Part shown: one piece after another, positions 11,645 through 24,059 of the stretch
Position numbering within the stretch: the stretch's first letter is position 1
How the letters are laid out: each line of letters starts with the position of its first letter
Position numbers and translations under genes: made by a program
Notes under the pieces: generated by a model
What the model was told of the DNA's origin: nothing
Databases searched by the model: none
Seen by the model: only the letters and a program-made list of their open reading frames with translations
Origin: Pararge aegeria
Lineage: Eukaryota > Arthropoda > Insecta > Lepidoptera > Nymphalidae
Direction of reading: 5' to 3'
DNA length: 64,000 bases
Assembly: GCF_905163445.1 (NCBI RefSeq)
Contig: NC_053190.1
Location: 14,138,501-14,202,500, forward strand

Positions 11645-12715
11645 CACTTTTGAACCTCTAATAACAATGTAGCTCCAAAATTCATCGATTTTCGTTCACA
11701 ATTTTCAGTGTTGTAAAGCCAAAATCACTATATTTGCCACCATTTGCGCCTTTTTGTTAATTATAAAATAAGAATTTTAAAACTTTTTATAGGTAAGTAG
11801 GTACCTATTTTTTTTGTAGCCGAGTTTTAGATTTGATGTATTATATTCATGTTTTATCTTATTATTAAACCTTAGTACTAATTTTAAAACTCATCATACT
11901 TTACTTGCTCAGCGGAAACGTTTGATATTTAAACTTTCGCAACTTCAGATCATTATCATCATCGTCTTCATAAAATTTGCATGTTATACAAGACAAAGTT
12001 AAAATCGTACAGGAAGTAAAAACTGCTTCACACACGAGTGAATATTATTAGTCACGGCACGACTCGATTCCTAAAGTTTAAGTCGTCGCTGTACAACATT
12101 AAAATTTAGTTCATTTTTATATTTATAGAACTGGTTATTTATAACTTGTGCTATTTCTGTAACATGTAATATCTTTAATACTGAGCGCCTCGAAGTAAAA
12201 GTTAGAGTTAAAATATAACTAGCCCTTAAGAAATGAGCAAAACCTGTATTTGGATATTTGGAGATCGCGTATTTAATAACTAAGTATAGAATCAATTGTG
12301 AATTATAGACGATCTATATCCGGCCGCGGCTAAGAAAGTCGATTTCTCAATCTTCCGGTTCCATTTCACCATGTGCCGATTACATTCAATAAATTGTCCA
12401 GCCTCTGTGTCATGCGCACGTCAAATTAAAATTTATATGTCGTGTCCCTCCGGCAATGATTTGCTCTTTACCGATTGATAAATCGGAGTTTTTTCACCTT
12501 CGACATATCAGAGAAAGTGAAATTGTCGATATTCCGTCATATAGATCACGATGACGTCGTCTTGCATTAATTCGTCTTGAAGAGGCGTATCAGGCGTTTT
12601 TAGTTCGTTTTTTAGGTTGTTTTTTTTGGCTTCATTATATTATATGTACAAAGTTATCGGTGGATAATTTCTTATTTTTAAGCAATTTCTTATACAAAAA
12701 ATTATCGGTCATTTA
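11645..12715. other. AT-rich non-coding DNA
   Basis: No gene was recognised. The 74-codon minus-strand frame at 12071-12295 is low-information. Confidence 0.45.
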
Positions 12716-12718
12716 AAG

Positions 12719-12737
12719 CCACACACACACACACACA
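12719..12737. repeat. (AC)n microsatellite
   Basis: An uninterrupted CA/AC dinucleotide run, followed by a short stretch resembling the RTE-like 3' tail (GGACGTGCACTACTGGACAT). Confidence 0.85.
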
Positions 12738-12819
12738 TTATCATTCAACTTCGGACGTGCACTACTGGACATAGGTTTCTGTATAGGTATTTCCACACTC
12801 CTTGTTACATGTTCATTAG

Positions 12820-13050
12820 CAATTGCACTTGACTTCGTCCGCGATTTGTTACATTTTTGTAGCACTCTAATCTCCTGGATACAAAAGGGTTATGCAAAGT
12901 TAAGCCAAAAACGGTTGAGCTGTGAACGCGTAGGTCACGAAGGCTATATATTTTTAATCCCCGGGAACGAAAAGACTATATTTCTGGGATAAAAAGTTTT
13001 CTCTGTACATCTCCAGGACGCAAGCATTTTTTAATCTAGATACGTGAAGT
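12820..13050 (-). mobile_element. Helitron-like repeat remnants
   Basis: GCACTTGACTTCGTCCGCG resembles the inverted 3' end of lepidopteran Helitron-type elements. Inside are GGGATAAAAAGTTTTCTCTG and CATCTCCAGGACGCAAGC, words also seen around 24110-24140 and 42340. No intact ends are visible. Confidence 0.4.
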
Positions 13051-13089
13051 GGTTCGACGGAACATAGATAACGAACAAATTAACATACA

Positions 13090-16000
13090 GAAACATTGTC
13101 GCATTGATAAGGATGGAGTTTTAGCAAAGTATTGTCTACACCAGATGTGGAATGGCTACGACTACCATAATGACGAATAATTACCTTCGTCATTTATTTC
13201 TGACTGGCGTATTTACTCGCAGGCGTTTGTTTATCTACTTATTTTCAACAAAACAGTATTATCGTCGGTTAAAGGGAAGTACAATTTCATTTTTATCGTT
13301 CATATCTTCTTAATTCGTTTTTCATTAAATGAAAATAGTAAATAATACTAACAAAGTTACATATTTTTAATGTAAACAACATAATGGCAGCGCACTACCT
13401 TACGGTAAAAATGTTAACGTGTCACCGACTGTGCCATTCCTTGTCAATATTGCTTGGAGAAATTAGAGAAAATGGTTGTGGTGATTTTGTACCGCAACTA
13501 GCTTACCTTCAGCACAAACTGAGTTATAATAAAACCATTTGATAATAGATTGAATGTTTTCAAGGTCAATGAACGGATAGCGGTAGCAAGTTTATTCATA
13601 ACATTTTTTTTTTTAATGTTGTGTTTCATTAACAAACACGATCCTTACGAACTCTGGTTAGATGATCTCATAATGCTATGAAACTTATAATGAGCGTTAT
13701 TAAATCTATGAAAGTCAATTTAAATATATCTAGGAACGTTGCCTTATAGGGTAAATTAATAATTTAAATATATAGTTGGGTTTTTACTAAGTAGTGTTGA
13801 CGTCAGACAACCAGTCAGTCCAAAAAAATAAGCCAAAACTGAAATGATACACATGCCTGCAAGTATGAAGATTGAAGAAAAATATTAAAAAGAAGAAAAT
13901 AGGATAAATATCACAACAGAATAAAAAAATAAGATTTCGGACGCTCATTATTTACCTCTGTATTTCATGATGTCCTATATTAATTGGCGATGCGACGAGT
14001 TTAAAGCCGATGCGGTCCAATTGTTTGGTTTTAACCGGCGAAAGTAGTTGCGTGAAATGCGCGTGCGCAAGCATTTCGATACAACATCAGTGGGTACATA
14101 AAAGTTTATTTCTATTTATTTTTGCTTATGGTTTGGATTTAGACTTTTTTGGTTACAGGCGTAGGCTAGGACCTATTTCATCATACAAATATCAAAAACA
14201 ACATCGGAAAGTTGCCTAACTGTCGGTTTTCCACGGTTAGATACCGTGAGGTATCGTAAGGATCCCATGGCCACTTACGAATCGCTTTGCTTTCTCGTTT
14301 CTACGCACCGCAAAGATTTTGTGTGCTTCCGATTTTCCTCCCACCTATTGTGTGTACCTACCTTTAAATTATGAGGGAATCTTTGCAATTGTGGCTCCAA
14401 CTTAAGTTTATAATTACATACTACCTTTTACAGAATTGGGTTGGTTGGTTAATTACAGACCAAAAATTCTAGAAACAACAGTCAACGGAAGAATGACTAA
14501 ATTCGAATTTTCGTATTTCCATTCATGCAGTTAAACTAGATTTTGAATATTAGAATTAGATCTTGTTGAAGGATTTGATTTAATTAAGGAGATTATAGAG
14601 TTAACACTGTCTTACCCATTGATACCAATCTATTGAAGTGGTTGGTCGTGCCTATACAAATATACTAAAATTAACTGAACTTGGTTCTAGAAATAACTAC
14701 TACTATAGCCGTGAAAAGGATATGCGATTAAGTAATCGAGACCAATTAATGAAGTTTATGCTCTTGTTTTAGAATTACGATCCTTATTTTAAAATAAAAC
14801 ACATACTATACACACACACATAAAATAAATCTGCTTTAAGCAATCAGAGTAACCCATACGTGTTGGATTTGTGTGCAACATAATATTGGCATCATTATAC
14901 GAATTGTCTTACTGTCTAACAAACTCGCTTATCGATCACAGTATCGACTAGAGTATGATATTGTATCATAAATTGCTCTCGCGGTGTCATTACTACATTT
15001 ACACAATCGATTGTCAGTCCGCGTTGCGAAAGATATCGTGAAGTAAAATTGCTTTTCGTCATATGATTCGGTAAATATCGTACGAATGAGTGTGAAGAAA
15101 CGCTACACGTATTCTCTTACGCTTTTTGATAAATATTAGAAACTGATATAGCTACCTGTTATAAAATCCCGAATATTTAACTATTATTGAAATACATTTC
15201 ATACTTTTATAGACCTAATGATAAGATAAAAAATGAAATGAATGTTTTCTTTTGTTTTAAATATATGTTTATTTTATAATTATATTTTTTACTTTGGCGC
15301 TCGACCATTCGACCAATATCGAAATCCATTCACGTATATGAAAGTTCTTATTTTCAAAACTTCGTAAGTGTTGTGCTCTTTCAAAGCCGTCGTATTTTAT
15401 TTATAATACCTCCGAGAATTCAGTTTATAACATTTTTTCAAACATTTATAGATCATAATAAAGATGTCCTTTGTAACTCGAGTCATGCAAGATTCATTAC
15501 GAGGTCTCAGTTGGATATCAGATTGATACAACCGCAATATACCTAAGCCTAACTATCTCAAATAATGTAACTACTTAGTCAGACAAATCTCCGAACACAA
15601 TGCTCTGCGTAATACAACAAAAAGTAAAATAAAATACCGCACTGCTAAACATGGGCGATTCAAGGTAACAAGTAACTAGGTGCCTCATAGTCGCTTCAGT
15701 TTTGTAATTGTTTTATTTGGAGGAATCGCTAAAAGCCATCTGCGTTATTTGAGGAGGACGCTGATAGACAGGTATAGTTATGCTGAAGTGCCTTCCGTGA
15801 CTGAAGCTCGTTAATCAAACGAATGAAATGTATTTCAACATTTCGTGTAGACAAGGCATAATGCCATAAATAATGGTTATCATGGTCTAAAACTAGACGG
15901 ACTTTTCCAGATGATTTCATTTGAAAACTGTTCCTCTATTACTTGCTGTCTATGTAATCATAAAGTTAGTGTCGACACATACACACTAACGTACACAAAA

Positions 16001-18580
16001 GACTGAATAAAGAGTAGAGACACTATAATATAAACTCAAGAATATATTTAAGAATCCTTTCAGATAATAAAAAAAACATTTTATTCATTAGAAATATTTA
16101 TACCTCAAGACAAGAAGAATCTTTGAATAATAACGAATATATTTTATTAAAACTGATTTAAACTAAAAGTTTTAGCGAAAATTAGTATTCGAAGTAAGCA
16201 TTATAGACATCTAAGGTCATTCGGTCATTCTTTTGTCTGCAACTAACAAGATACTGACTTATATGGCGGATGCAAGCGGGTTTTCGTGTCGCTTTCTTCA
16301 TTCACCATAAGCAAAACTACGAGTAAATCTACATCTTAATTTGTATATGTGTTACGTTCAATAAAGGCATTAAAAACAACTTCAGTAAACTGCTTAAGAC
16401 TGTTAAAACAATTTTTGTCAGCATAGAAACCAACGGCACAAAAAATTACCCTAAAAGCGTCTGTTATAAGAATCATTAGTTGAATTTTGACCGCAAGCAA
16501 TAGTTTGTTTTATGCTTCTTACGACAAATCAAAATAAACTTTCTTAGTAATAACATTGTCTAATTTCTCTATGTGCGCCATTCTTTCTACCTGTACAATA
16601 GAAAATTCGCTGTTTTGCTACGCAATTATTTTACTTGTTTGGCTTTCTTTTGTGTAGTTGATTTGCATTCATTACTCTACACGGACTTTAATACATTTAT
16701 TTAAATAAATAATATCAACTTCTTTAATCCGAAAGCTATTTTAAGAGACATTTAAATGAATGAGCCCACTTTCATTTGCAAAATAATGAAATAATATCAT
16801 GTTAAATCATGTGAGATTTAAATACATTTTTAAAAATAGTTCGAAATGAAATAAGTGTGAAAGGTTTGACATCAGCAACCTACTTGTACTTATCTGATGT
16901 CTATAAGGCTATTATTGAGCATATATGAGGTAATATTATGTTTCACACGTTTTATCCTGTTTTTAAAGTCAAAGAATGATAGCTTCTCGTACTTCGACCA
17001 TGTGTGTTAAATTAACGTGTTGACTCGTGAGTGGAATCGTGTTTAAACTTTTAAATTAATAGCCAAAATATTTTTACCGTATAAATAAATAGATCTCTCA
17101 CACGACTGCTTTAAACCTGTATGTGCAAGTTATTCTATAGTAACCTAGAGTATAAGGGCAAGCGAGAACAACCTGAATTACTGTACATTGCGCCTTTTAT
17201 GACTTGATTAGAATGTAAAAAAGCGTTGAAGCGAAGCGAAGTTGTCGTTGAAGATGACGGTTTTTTAACGAATGACGAAATGTCTAAATAAAAAAAAATC
17301 TGATTATACATAAGACCAACTTAATATTTTAAGATGCTTTGCTCTGTATTAAAAAATGAAGTTATTTGCAAGGCATATAAAACCCATACATAAGCTCATT
17401 TAGACTCTTATTTCAGATGTCACTAGTTAGGTGATACGTAATTTATTAAGACAGCCAATAGTATGAAACCGGACTCTGCATATCTACACAGCTCAAAATA
17501 AGAATTAGTTTTTATTAAGCGCCATGGCAATCAACGAAGGATTCAAAATCATCAAAAGATTTGAATTAGAAACTAAACGGATTTTTGCTACTTTAGCAAA
17601 ATTATTAAGAATTATAATTTGTAACATCTCGTGTTTGATGAATTGGCATTGGAAATGGAATTAGTTTCGGAAATCCTGTGTTTTGATAGCTTACTCTTTA
17701 AAACTCAAGCAAGCAGAATAATGGGTGTAATTAAAAGCCGTATTTAACGTTTCATGTTATATTCGCTCAAGTTTTATTTTTATAATGATGCCGAATATTT
17801 AGGTAACATTTTTTCGCAATGACCTGTGCAAATCATATAATTTATGAAGGTACTTAGTTTAAGAATGTCGTTGTAGTAACTAAGCATGTGTGTCAATGTT
17901 AATGTAACTGATTTGTAAACGCCCACTTGGACTAAAGGTCGATGCTTAGGTGTAAACTTATAACTAACCTTCAGATTTTCTTGAAAGTACTTGCAGAATC
18001 CGCACCCACATGCTATTAATTAGGAGATACAAAAAAATCTGTATTTTTTTGATTTTCTATACGCTTATAAATTTCTACGCTTATTATTGTTGCTATACGA
18101 TATTTTATTTACTTTCAATCACTTGCACTGCTTAGTAGTCACTGTTCAGAGAACAAGAGTTTCCTTGCTTACGTAAATAATTAAATGTTTTTCTTATTAA
18201 TTCCTTCTTTTGTAACTATTACATTTATAAAACAGAAGCTAACTACTTGTTGTATATCAACCTAATTCAAAACATTTTGTAACATCTACTTAATCCGAGA
18301 GAAGTACCAATTTTATAACCGAAGAAGCATGATAAATATGAAAGTGTACTTGTTTAAACACACTTAATGACCGTGTTGACACTTTACGATTTCTAATAAC
18401 ATTTGAAAACCGGAATAAAATAGCTAACAATACCGCGCGAGTTAAATAAGTATAGTTTTAAGTAGGCGTAAATAGTATAACTAGTTCTCTTCTCAAAATA
18501 AACGAATATCACACGATAAAACTGTCTATTATGTTAAGATATTAAGGGATTTCTTGTTAATATTGATGGGCATATTAACC
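13090..18580. other. Repeat-poor AT-rich block without recognisable genes
   Basis: About 5.5 kb in which I recognise no SINE, LINE or Helitron piece, in contrast to the rest of the window. The open frames at 14010-14219 and 15729-15920 lack motifs and plausible splice context. A short (CA)n run lies near 14810. Confidence 0.4.
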
Positions 18581-18585
18581 ATTAG

Positions 18586-18738
18586 CTGTTGCCCGCGTTC
18601 TTCTCCCGCATGTTAGTCTCCGTCCTTTTAAATAGGTCTATACCAAAAGTTTAGTAAATTGGTTGCTTAGTTTTGGCGTACAGGAGTGACAAACAAACAA
18701 ATACTTTCGCATTTATTTTATTTCGCATATATTAGTAT
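18586..18738 (-). mobile_element. Short Helitron-like element, inverted
   Basis: The left edge reads TTAGCTGTTGCCCGCG, the reverse complement of the CGCGGGCAACAGCTAA type 3' end of lepidopteran Helitrons. The right edge reads CGCATATATTAGTATG, the inverse of the CATACTAATAT 5' start. The interior is strongly shortened. Confidence 0.5.
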
Positions 18739-18739
18739 G

Positions 18740-19095
18740 TTTTGATTTTTGAATATTATTGTATCTAGTGGTTTGTGTTCTCCAAAAACTTGGGTAAGCG
18801 ACGATATTCAAAAATAAATACACGTTAACGAGACCTATACTTTCACATTATTATATCATTGTCCCTGTAAGATTCCCATAAAAACAGGGAAAGTATATAA
18901 TCGGCGTGGTCGACAAGGCCGTCCCGAGTGCGAGCACCGCCCATCCTACGCTGTAGACGGAAAGAAAGTGAAAACCGACGGAGTAGCTCTTGAACTGGTA
19001 AAATTATACACAGAATCGACTCTTCTGAAAACTGACTCATACCTACTGCAGAAGTGGATCATATCGATCAGAAGTTTGTCACGTGGATTTGTATA
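18740..19095. other. Non-coding; unassigned GC-richer patch
   Basis: A GC-richer stretch at 18900-18990 could be part of an unrecognised repeat. The minus-strand frame 18843-19040 has no motif I know. Confidence 0.35.
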
Positions 19096-19099
19096 AATT

Positions 19100-19280
19100 T
19101 AACCCCCGACGCATAAACGACGGGGTTTAAAATAATAATAGGGGGGGGGGGATAAGTTAGACGTGTTTGTGTGTGTGTGTGTGTCTGTCTGTGACATCGG
19201 AGCTCGCGACCAGATGAAACTATTGAGATTTTAGTTTGTTTGAAATTCGAAATTGAATTTTCGGGAGTGTTCATAGAAGT
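19100..19280 (+). mobile_element. Lepidopteran dispersed repeat with CCCCCGACG start
   Basis: AACCCCCGACGCATAAACG, then ACGGGGTTTAAAAT, a G-tract, GACGTGTTTGTGTG-type repeats, GACATCGGAGCTCGCGACC and a GGGAGTGTTC end follow the order of a common lepidopteran dispersed element that I know but cannot name. It contains a run of eleven or so G bases and a (GT)n tract. Confidence 0.5.
19141..19192. repeat. G-tract and (GT)n microsatellite
   Basis: A poly-G run at 19141-19150 and (TG/GT)n with TCTG repeats at 19166-19192, inside the dispersed repeat above. Confidence 0.85.
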
Positions 19281-19479
19281 GTTGGATATAAATAAGTCCA
19301 AGTTGGCTGCCGCCACAAAATAGACATAAATTTTTTTCCACTTATATATTTATACACACTATATAAAAAGGGAATAAGAAATGACGATATTTGGGTCGCG
19401 GTTTTTTTTTTTAACTTGTAACTTACAAACGGCTTAACCGAAATTGACAAAATTTGGCACATAATACGTATTTGTATGT

Positions 19480-19620
19480 TTAACTAGCTGACCTGCTCAA
19501 CTTCGTCTGCACCACATCGGTTACTACCGGTATCTTAAAAAAACCTAGAACCTTCAGCGCCACCAACCAGATTCCAGTTTTTTTTCCAAACTGTATTATA
19601 CGTCTATACTCGTCGTAACT
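19480..19620 (-). mobile_element. Helitron/LINE-like repeat edge
   Basis: AACTAGCTGACCTGCTCAAC followed by TTCGTCTGC resembles the inverted terminal sequence of widespread lepidopteran elements (ACTAGCTG followed by a C/G-rich word). The rest is diverged. Confidence 0.35.
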
Positions 19621-19624
19621 TTTT

Positions 19625-20685
19625 GCCTTTCTGGAACTTCTCACTAACCCCGTAACCTAATGGTATCGTATTAAAGTTCAAATTGACTTTTAAGTATTAT
19701 TACGAATCTTTTGTATGGGAGTATAGAAAAGTGTTGTTTTTAGACGTTTACAAGGCAATTTTTTAAATTTTTCTTTCAGTTAGAACCATCTATGTGCTTC
19801 AAGGAATATTCTAAAAAAAAGAATTATCGAAAATTATAGATTCTTTGTTTGGGTTATAGAATGAAAGGTTGTAGTGAAAGTTGTACGTTTACGAACATTT
19901 CTGCTAAATTTTGTATGGGACCTTACCTAAAGTAAAGTAGTTAAATAAATGAAAATTTGAGAACTATAACTTGAGTGTCAGATATTTTTATTATTATTAT
20001 TATTTTGATATGAATACGTGTGCATTTTCGATACATCTCAGACTTAGTATGAGACTCCAAACGATTCAAAGATACCTGCAGGTGTATTCTCCGTTGCATC
20101 TGTCGTATCCGTAGTAGTTAACACTTATTAATAGATTTGAGTTACCTATGCACGGCTTAACAGCTAAATATTTGAACGAAATTCATCCTAGCGATAGCTT
20201 GTAATTTGTAGATGGCCATCGGATGACGGATAAAAGCATTACTTTTAAAACTCGAGCAATTTTACTGTCCTCGCAGATTTCTTTATAAAATTGGAAGAAG
20301 TAGCGGGCCCTAGCTAGAACCTTGATGTAATAGTTCTATAAACAATACTGCATTACCAGAATCAGTTTACAGTGTAAATCCCAACTTATATACATAGTCG
20401 AATAGAGTAACTTTATTGCACATTGTTTCATGTTTTATTATCCCATGTAATTTCCAATGTATGTGATGAAATCGTTTGTGTAAACTAAAGTTATTACGTA
20501 CTTTGTTTTATTAGCATGCAACTAGTAAGTAGAATAATGATAAACTGCATTGTTGGTCTAAAGATCAGGTAGTTCGACTACCTGTCATTCCCAGTTGTGA
20601 ATCCCGGTTCAGTAAAACTTCTTAGGCGACGATTTAATTTTAATGTTACAGCGAAATATCACGTATAAGGTATAGGCATATATCT
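19625..20685. other. AT-rich non-coding DNA
   Basis: A (TTA)n run lies near 19989-20005. No gene or clear repeat family was recognised. Confidence 0.45.
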
Positions 20686-20689
20686 TTAC

Positions 20690-20935
20690 ATGAGAGAGAA
20701 CGAAGCTGAAGTGGCGATGGGCGAGCCTAGAAAAACCTTTAGACGTTGGGGTCCCATCCGTGCTCGAATGGCGACCTCTGACGTGTTGGACTGGTGCCAT
20801 CAAACGAGTCGAATGAGCCACTGGACCCAAATCGCCCAAGATCGTAGTATTTGGTACTTCCCACAAAATACCTATGTCCAGCAGTGGACGTCCATTGGGT
20901 TATGTTGACGATGAAGATGATAGACTGTAAAGATC
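20690..20935 (+). pseudogene. RTE-like LINE C-terminus, decayed
   Basis: Frames give fragments of the conserved C-terminus of lepidopteran RTE-type polyproteins. After a region equivalent to GRPPTRW and DDIKRVAG come HWTQIAQDRSIWYFPQNTYV and then QQWTSIG before the stop. The downstream GATGAAGATGATAG resembles the GAT-rich tail of the family. Only the 3' few hundred bases remain, as expected for 5'-truncated insertions. The copy at 53440-53800 shows the upstream motif better. Confidence 0.75.
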
Positions 20936-21337
20936 GTTTGTATTTTCTTGTGGAAAAACTTATGTTACATTACTATAATCAAGTGTCATTAACGCTTGTC
21001 GGTAGTACCCACAGGTCATAACTAATAGAAGGGCGTTTTTTCTCGGTAGTTTTTTTTACACCTGGTTGGCTCGTCAGGCCTTCACGGTTGGTGAGCTCCA
21101 CCCTTGGCTGTCGCACCTTTTATAGAAACCAGTGTAGAGTTGCGGGTTAAAGACCAGCAGAGTTGGTAAATAACACGATTGTTTTATTGAATTTAAAAGG
21201 AATGCGAATCCTGAAAAGTAACCAGATTCCATAGCCTTAGTAAAATTTGCTCGCTGGCAATCGAGCAGTGAACTAAGGCTACTAACTGTTCTTGTTCTTT
21301 GGTCAATCGGGTTTAGATATGATGATGATCAACATCA

Positions 21338-21560
21338 GTGGCGCCCCTGCTTTCTTGAGTTCAAGGTCGTTGGTTCGATTCCCACAACTGGAAGATGTTT
21401 CTGTGTTAAACATGAATGTATTTTAGTGTCTGGGTCTAGTCTTTATGTATGCTATTCATAAAAATATTCATCTGTAATATAAAGTACCCATAACACAAGC
21501 TACGCTTACTTTGGGGTTGAATGCTGATGTGTTTATTGCCGTAGTATATTTATTTATTTG
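21338..21560 (+). mobile_element. SINE family A (Metulj-like), copy 1
   Basis: The tRNA-like head has a B-box GGTTCGATTCCCACAACTGG at about 21372-21391. An internal deletion removes the usual AGTGGGCAGCG after GTGGCGC. The body has GTGTCTGGGT, CCATAACACAAGCTACGCTT and ACTTTGGGG, ending in TATTTATTTATTT. Internal RNA polymerase III promoter boxes are the expected origin; this copy lacks a complete A-box. Confidence 0.8.
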
Positions 21561-21574
21561 CAATTATTTTTAGG

Positions 21575-21650
21575 CCGATATAGGAATTGAACCCAAGAAC
21601 TCGTGATCCCATCTTAAACATGCTACCTAGAGCAACCAGTTATTTTTTTT
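21575..21650 (-). mobile_element. tRNA-like SINE head fragment
   Basis: The minus strand has GGGTTCAATTCC (a B-box match, complement at 21584-21595) and a TGGTTGCTCTAGGTAGCATG head-like stretch. It lacks a complete A-box and does not fold as a normal tRNA. Confidence 0.35.
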
Positions 21651-21890
21651 CCATATTGAATTGACACGATAATATCATGATTCATGATAGCGTGACCGCG
21701 GGTTATAAGCACGTCAAAGGTTCACGGCGCCAACCCGATTGCAATCGACGATCCCGGCCAATAAATATCGATTACGATACAGCTGTTACGTTAATAAAAT
21801 GTTTGACCTATATTATGCAGTAGAAAATAATCGAATAGGTAATGGATGGGGCAATATATATAGATTTGTCCTATTGTATATGCCCTTGAA

Positions 21891-22082
21891 ATAGTCATCA
21901 ACCCAATACCGGTGCACTGTAGCGGGGACCTCTCAGAAATATAAGCGTTTAGGCTGTAGTCCATCACTCTAGCCAAGTACGGATTGGTAGACTTAAAACG
22001 ATTTTGAAAGCATAATGTATTCACTTTTGAAGCAGATGTTATTTAATTACTTAAGGCCGAAGAGTTTAAGGTGTGTGCGTCG
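21891..22082 (-). mobile_element. SINE family B remnant
   Basis: The words TCATCAACCCAATACCGG, AGGCTGTAGTCCATCACTCT and GGATTGGTAGACTTAAAACG match the body of family B in minus orientation. Confidence 0.55.
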
Positions 22083-22471
22083 ATCGAATTCGATCCACAA
22101 ATAACTGTAAGTACAGTTATTTCTCGAGATATATTAATCTTAAGAATGATATCTTAAAAACAAGAGTTCTTTTTAAGTTTTAAGACTGCAGTCATACGCA
22201 TAGACATGAAGAATATGCAGCCTAAGGTATAGTATAGGTAGTAATGCAAACGGAAGCCGGAAGGCCATATTAGATAATTTGGTGAGAATCAGAAACGAGG
22301 AGGCAAAGCGCTTCGTACGTGTCCGAATTATATCAAACAAGTAGGTTTGCAGATTCTTATGGTGCCTCGCTGTTCGATAGTAGTAGTAGTTTATCATTGT
22401 CATGATAAAATATGTATTTATGCATTTAGTAGCAAAGAAACAAAAAAATATTATGAAAATTAAGCTTAATC

Positions 22472-22582
22472 TGCTATACTCCGCGAAAAGCATCTGTATG
22501 GTGTAATTTATAATTTCTTCAATTCTTTTACTCCACACGAAACAGATCTGCGGCAATGTACCCTCAAAAAAAGTATAATTGT
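22472..22582 (+). repeat. Dispersed repeat G, copy 1
   Basis: It shares GCTATACTCCGCGAAAAGCA, ATCTGTATGGTGT and TTATAATTTCTTCAAT with the copy at 27604-27766. This copy lacks a short CAGGAGA-type insertion and is shortened at its right end. Confidence 0.8.
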
Positions 22583-22655
22583 TCATTATAAATCAAGTGA
22601 TAAACGACTAAGACACCGAGAGGTATCTTTGCATCGTTCGAGTCTATGCAGGACT

Positions 22656-22806
22656 GAGGTGCATCGATTCGATTTTCTGATGGACACTTGCCGATAACCT
22701 GAGGGGTTGCTACGGCGTCACCGGGGGAGTGGAGCGAGCGCGAAAGCTCGGCATGAGAAGAGCCCCAGGGCTCGATGACATCGGGGGGAGACAGAGGTGC
22801 ATCGAT
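22656..22806 (+). pseudogene. R1/R2-type RT fragment between 13-bp direct repeats
   Basis: A GC-rich island whose plus frame gives GVERARKLGMRRAPGLDDI. This resembles the conserved segment ahead of the RT domain in non-LTR elements (consensus about KAPGPDGI). It is bounded by exact direct repeats GAGGTGCATCGAT at 22656-22668 and 22794-22806, as for a target-site duplication. The fragment is about 125 bp, has no 3' end of its own, and differs sharply in base composition from its surroundings. An R1-like origin is inferred from this one motif. Confidence 0.55.
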
Positions 22807-22809
22807 AGT

Positions 22810-23735
22810 GCAGTCGTATTTATATCATAATACCCACCAACTCAAAGTCATTAACATTGGTTGTTAATCAAATATAATTTTATTTGTTTCTTGAAAACTG
22901 TCTATTAACTATTTAATGAAATATCTGGCAAATGAATGAATTTATATGGTATCAAATGTTTAATTATTTAACCACTTTATAAATTTACTGTAACACAAGT
23001 TAAGTCTTCATCTCATAGTACGCTAATTTTATTTGATTTTGATTTAATTATTTGGGTTGCACTAACTCGCTATCATTAAAAGGAAGGGAAAAAAATAAGG
23101 ATATAATATATACTACATAATGATAAGGGAACTTGTAGGAAAGGTCTTGGTGTTCGTCAGCCTTGTGGTTCGTGTATGTATCCAGAATGTAATACGTTTC
23201 AATGTATTTCTTGTTTGCTTCAAGTTTTTATTTTCAATAATAGTCATAAACCACAGTGTGTTACTTTGCCTCCATTGTTATTTTTTAGCACAATAAATCA
23301 CAATGAGTTATTAGTATGCGTATTCGTAACAATAGATAAGCAAATTGATTACAAACTGGCATCCAGTATTGCACTGAAATAAATAAACCTAATCGGGAAA
23401 TCAACGGCCATTAATGAAATAGTACACGTGAATTCCTCAAACTCAATTATCCTTGAAAGTTACTGTGTTACGTAAAATTTGTAATTTTTGTGATCTATTG
23501 GGCTTGACTAAACGCGCTTCACTATTAGATTCGCCATGTTTAACTTTCTTTTTTACAGTGTTTCGTACACATGCAAAATTTCTGCCAAACGAATAAAATG
23601 AGTTATACAAAATATTAAAGACAGATGGTTTTGAATATCGTAAACAGAAAAATATCATAGAAATGACAAAAACATTAAAAACATTTTACGAAGGCTTTTT
23701 ACATAATAAAGGGGTTGTTATATAATTTATTTAAT
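22810..23735. other. AT-rich non-coding DNA
   Basis: The open frame 23176-23382 has no recognisable domain. No repeat was assigned. Confidence 0.45.
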
Positions 23736-23739
23736 ATTT

Positions 23740-23893
23740 GACGGCAGAGTGGCGCAGTGGGCAGCGACCCTGCTTTCTGAGTCCAAGGTCGTGGGTTCGA
23801 TTCCCACAACTGGAAAATGTTTGTGTAATGAACATGAATGTTTTTCAGTGTCTGGGTGTTTATCTGTATACTATATTATAAAAAAAAAAAAAA
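23740..23893 (+). mobile_element. SINE family A (Metulj-like), copy 2, head plus poly-A
   Basis: GACGGCAGAGTGGCGCAGTG contains the A-box (TGGCGCAGTGGG type), and GGTTCGATTCCCACAACTGG the B-box. The body stops early at GTGTTTATCTGTATACTA and runs into a poly-A stretch at 23880-23892, so this is a short or truncated insertion. Confidence 0.85.
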
Positions 23894-24059
23894 TTACACA
23901 TTATTTTCATTCGGTTTTGCTTGTTAAACGCTGTTAAAACTGAAATCTCATAAAAACTCTTGCATGCACTATTAAAGAGTTATCATTTGTAAATTTGACT
24001 GATACCTAATATGTGTTACTACTGAATTGATTTAATTAAAGTGTCACTACATTCTGGTA

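Noticed and set aside
11780..11805. TTTTTATAG/GTAAGTAG as a recursive splice site
   Set aside because: Pyrimidine tract is short and the site lies in TAGGTA-type simple sequence; no downstream second donor.
19918..19950. Minus-strand ACTTTAG/GTAAGG juxtaposed splice sites
   Set aside because: Weak pyrimidine tract and in a stretch that looks repeat-derived.
22173..22586. 137-codon minus-strand open frame
   Set aside because: Aromatic and isoleucine-rich reading of AT-rich DNA that overlaps dispersed repeat G; no domain or splice context.
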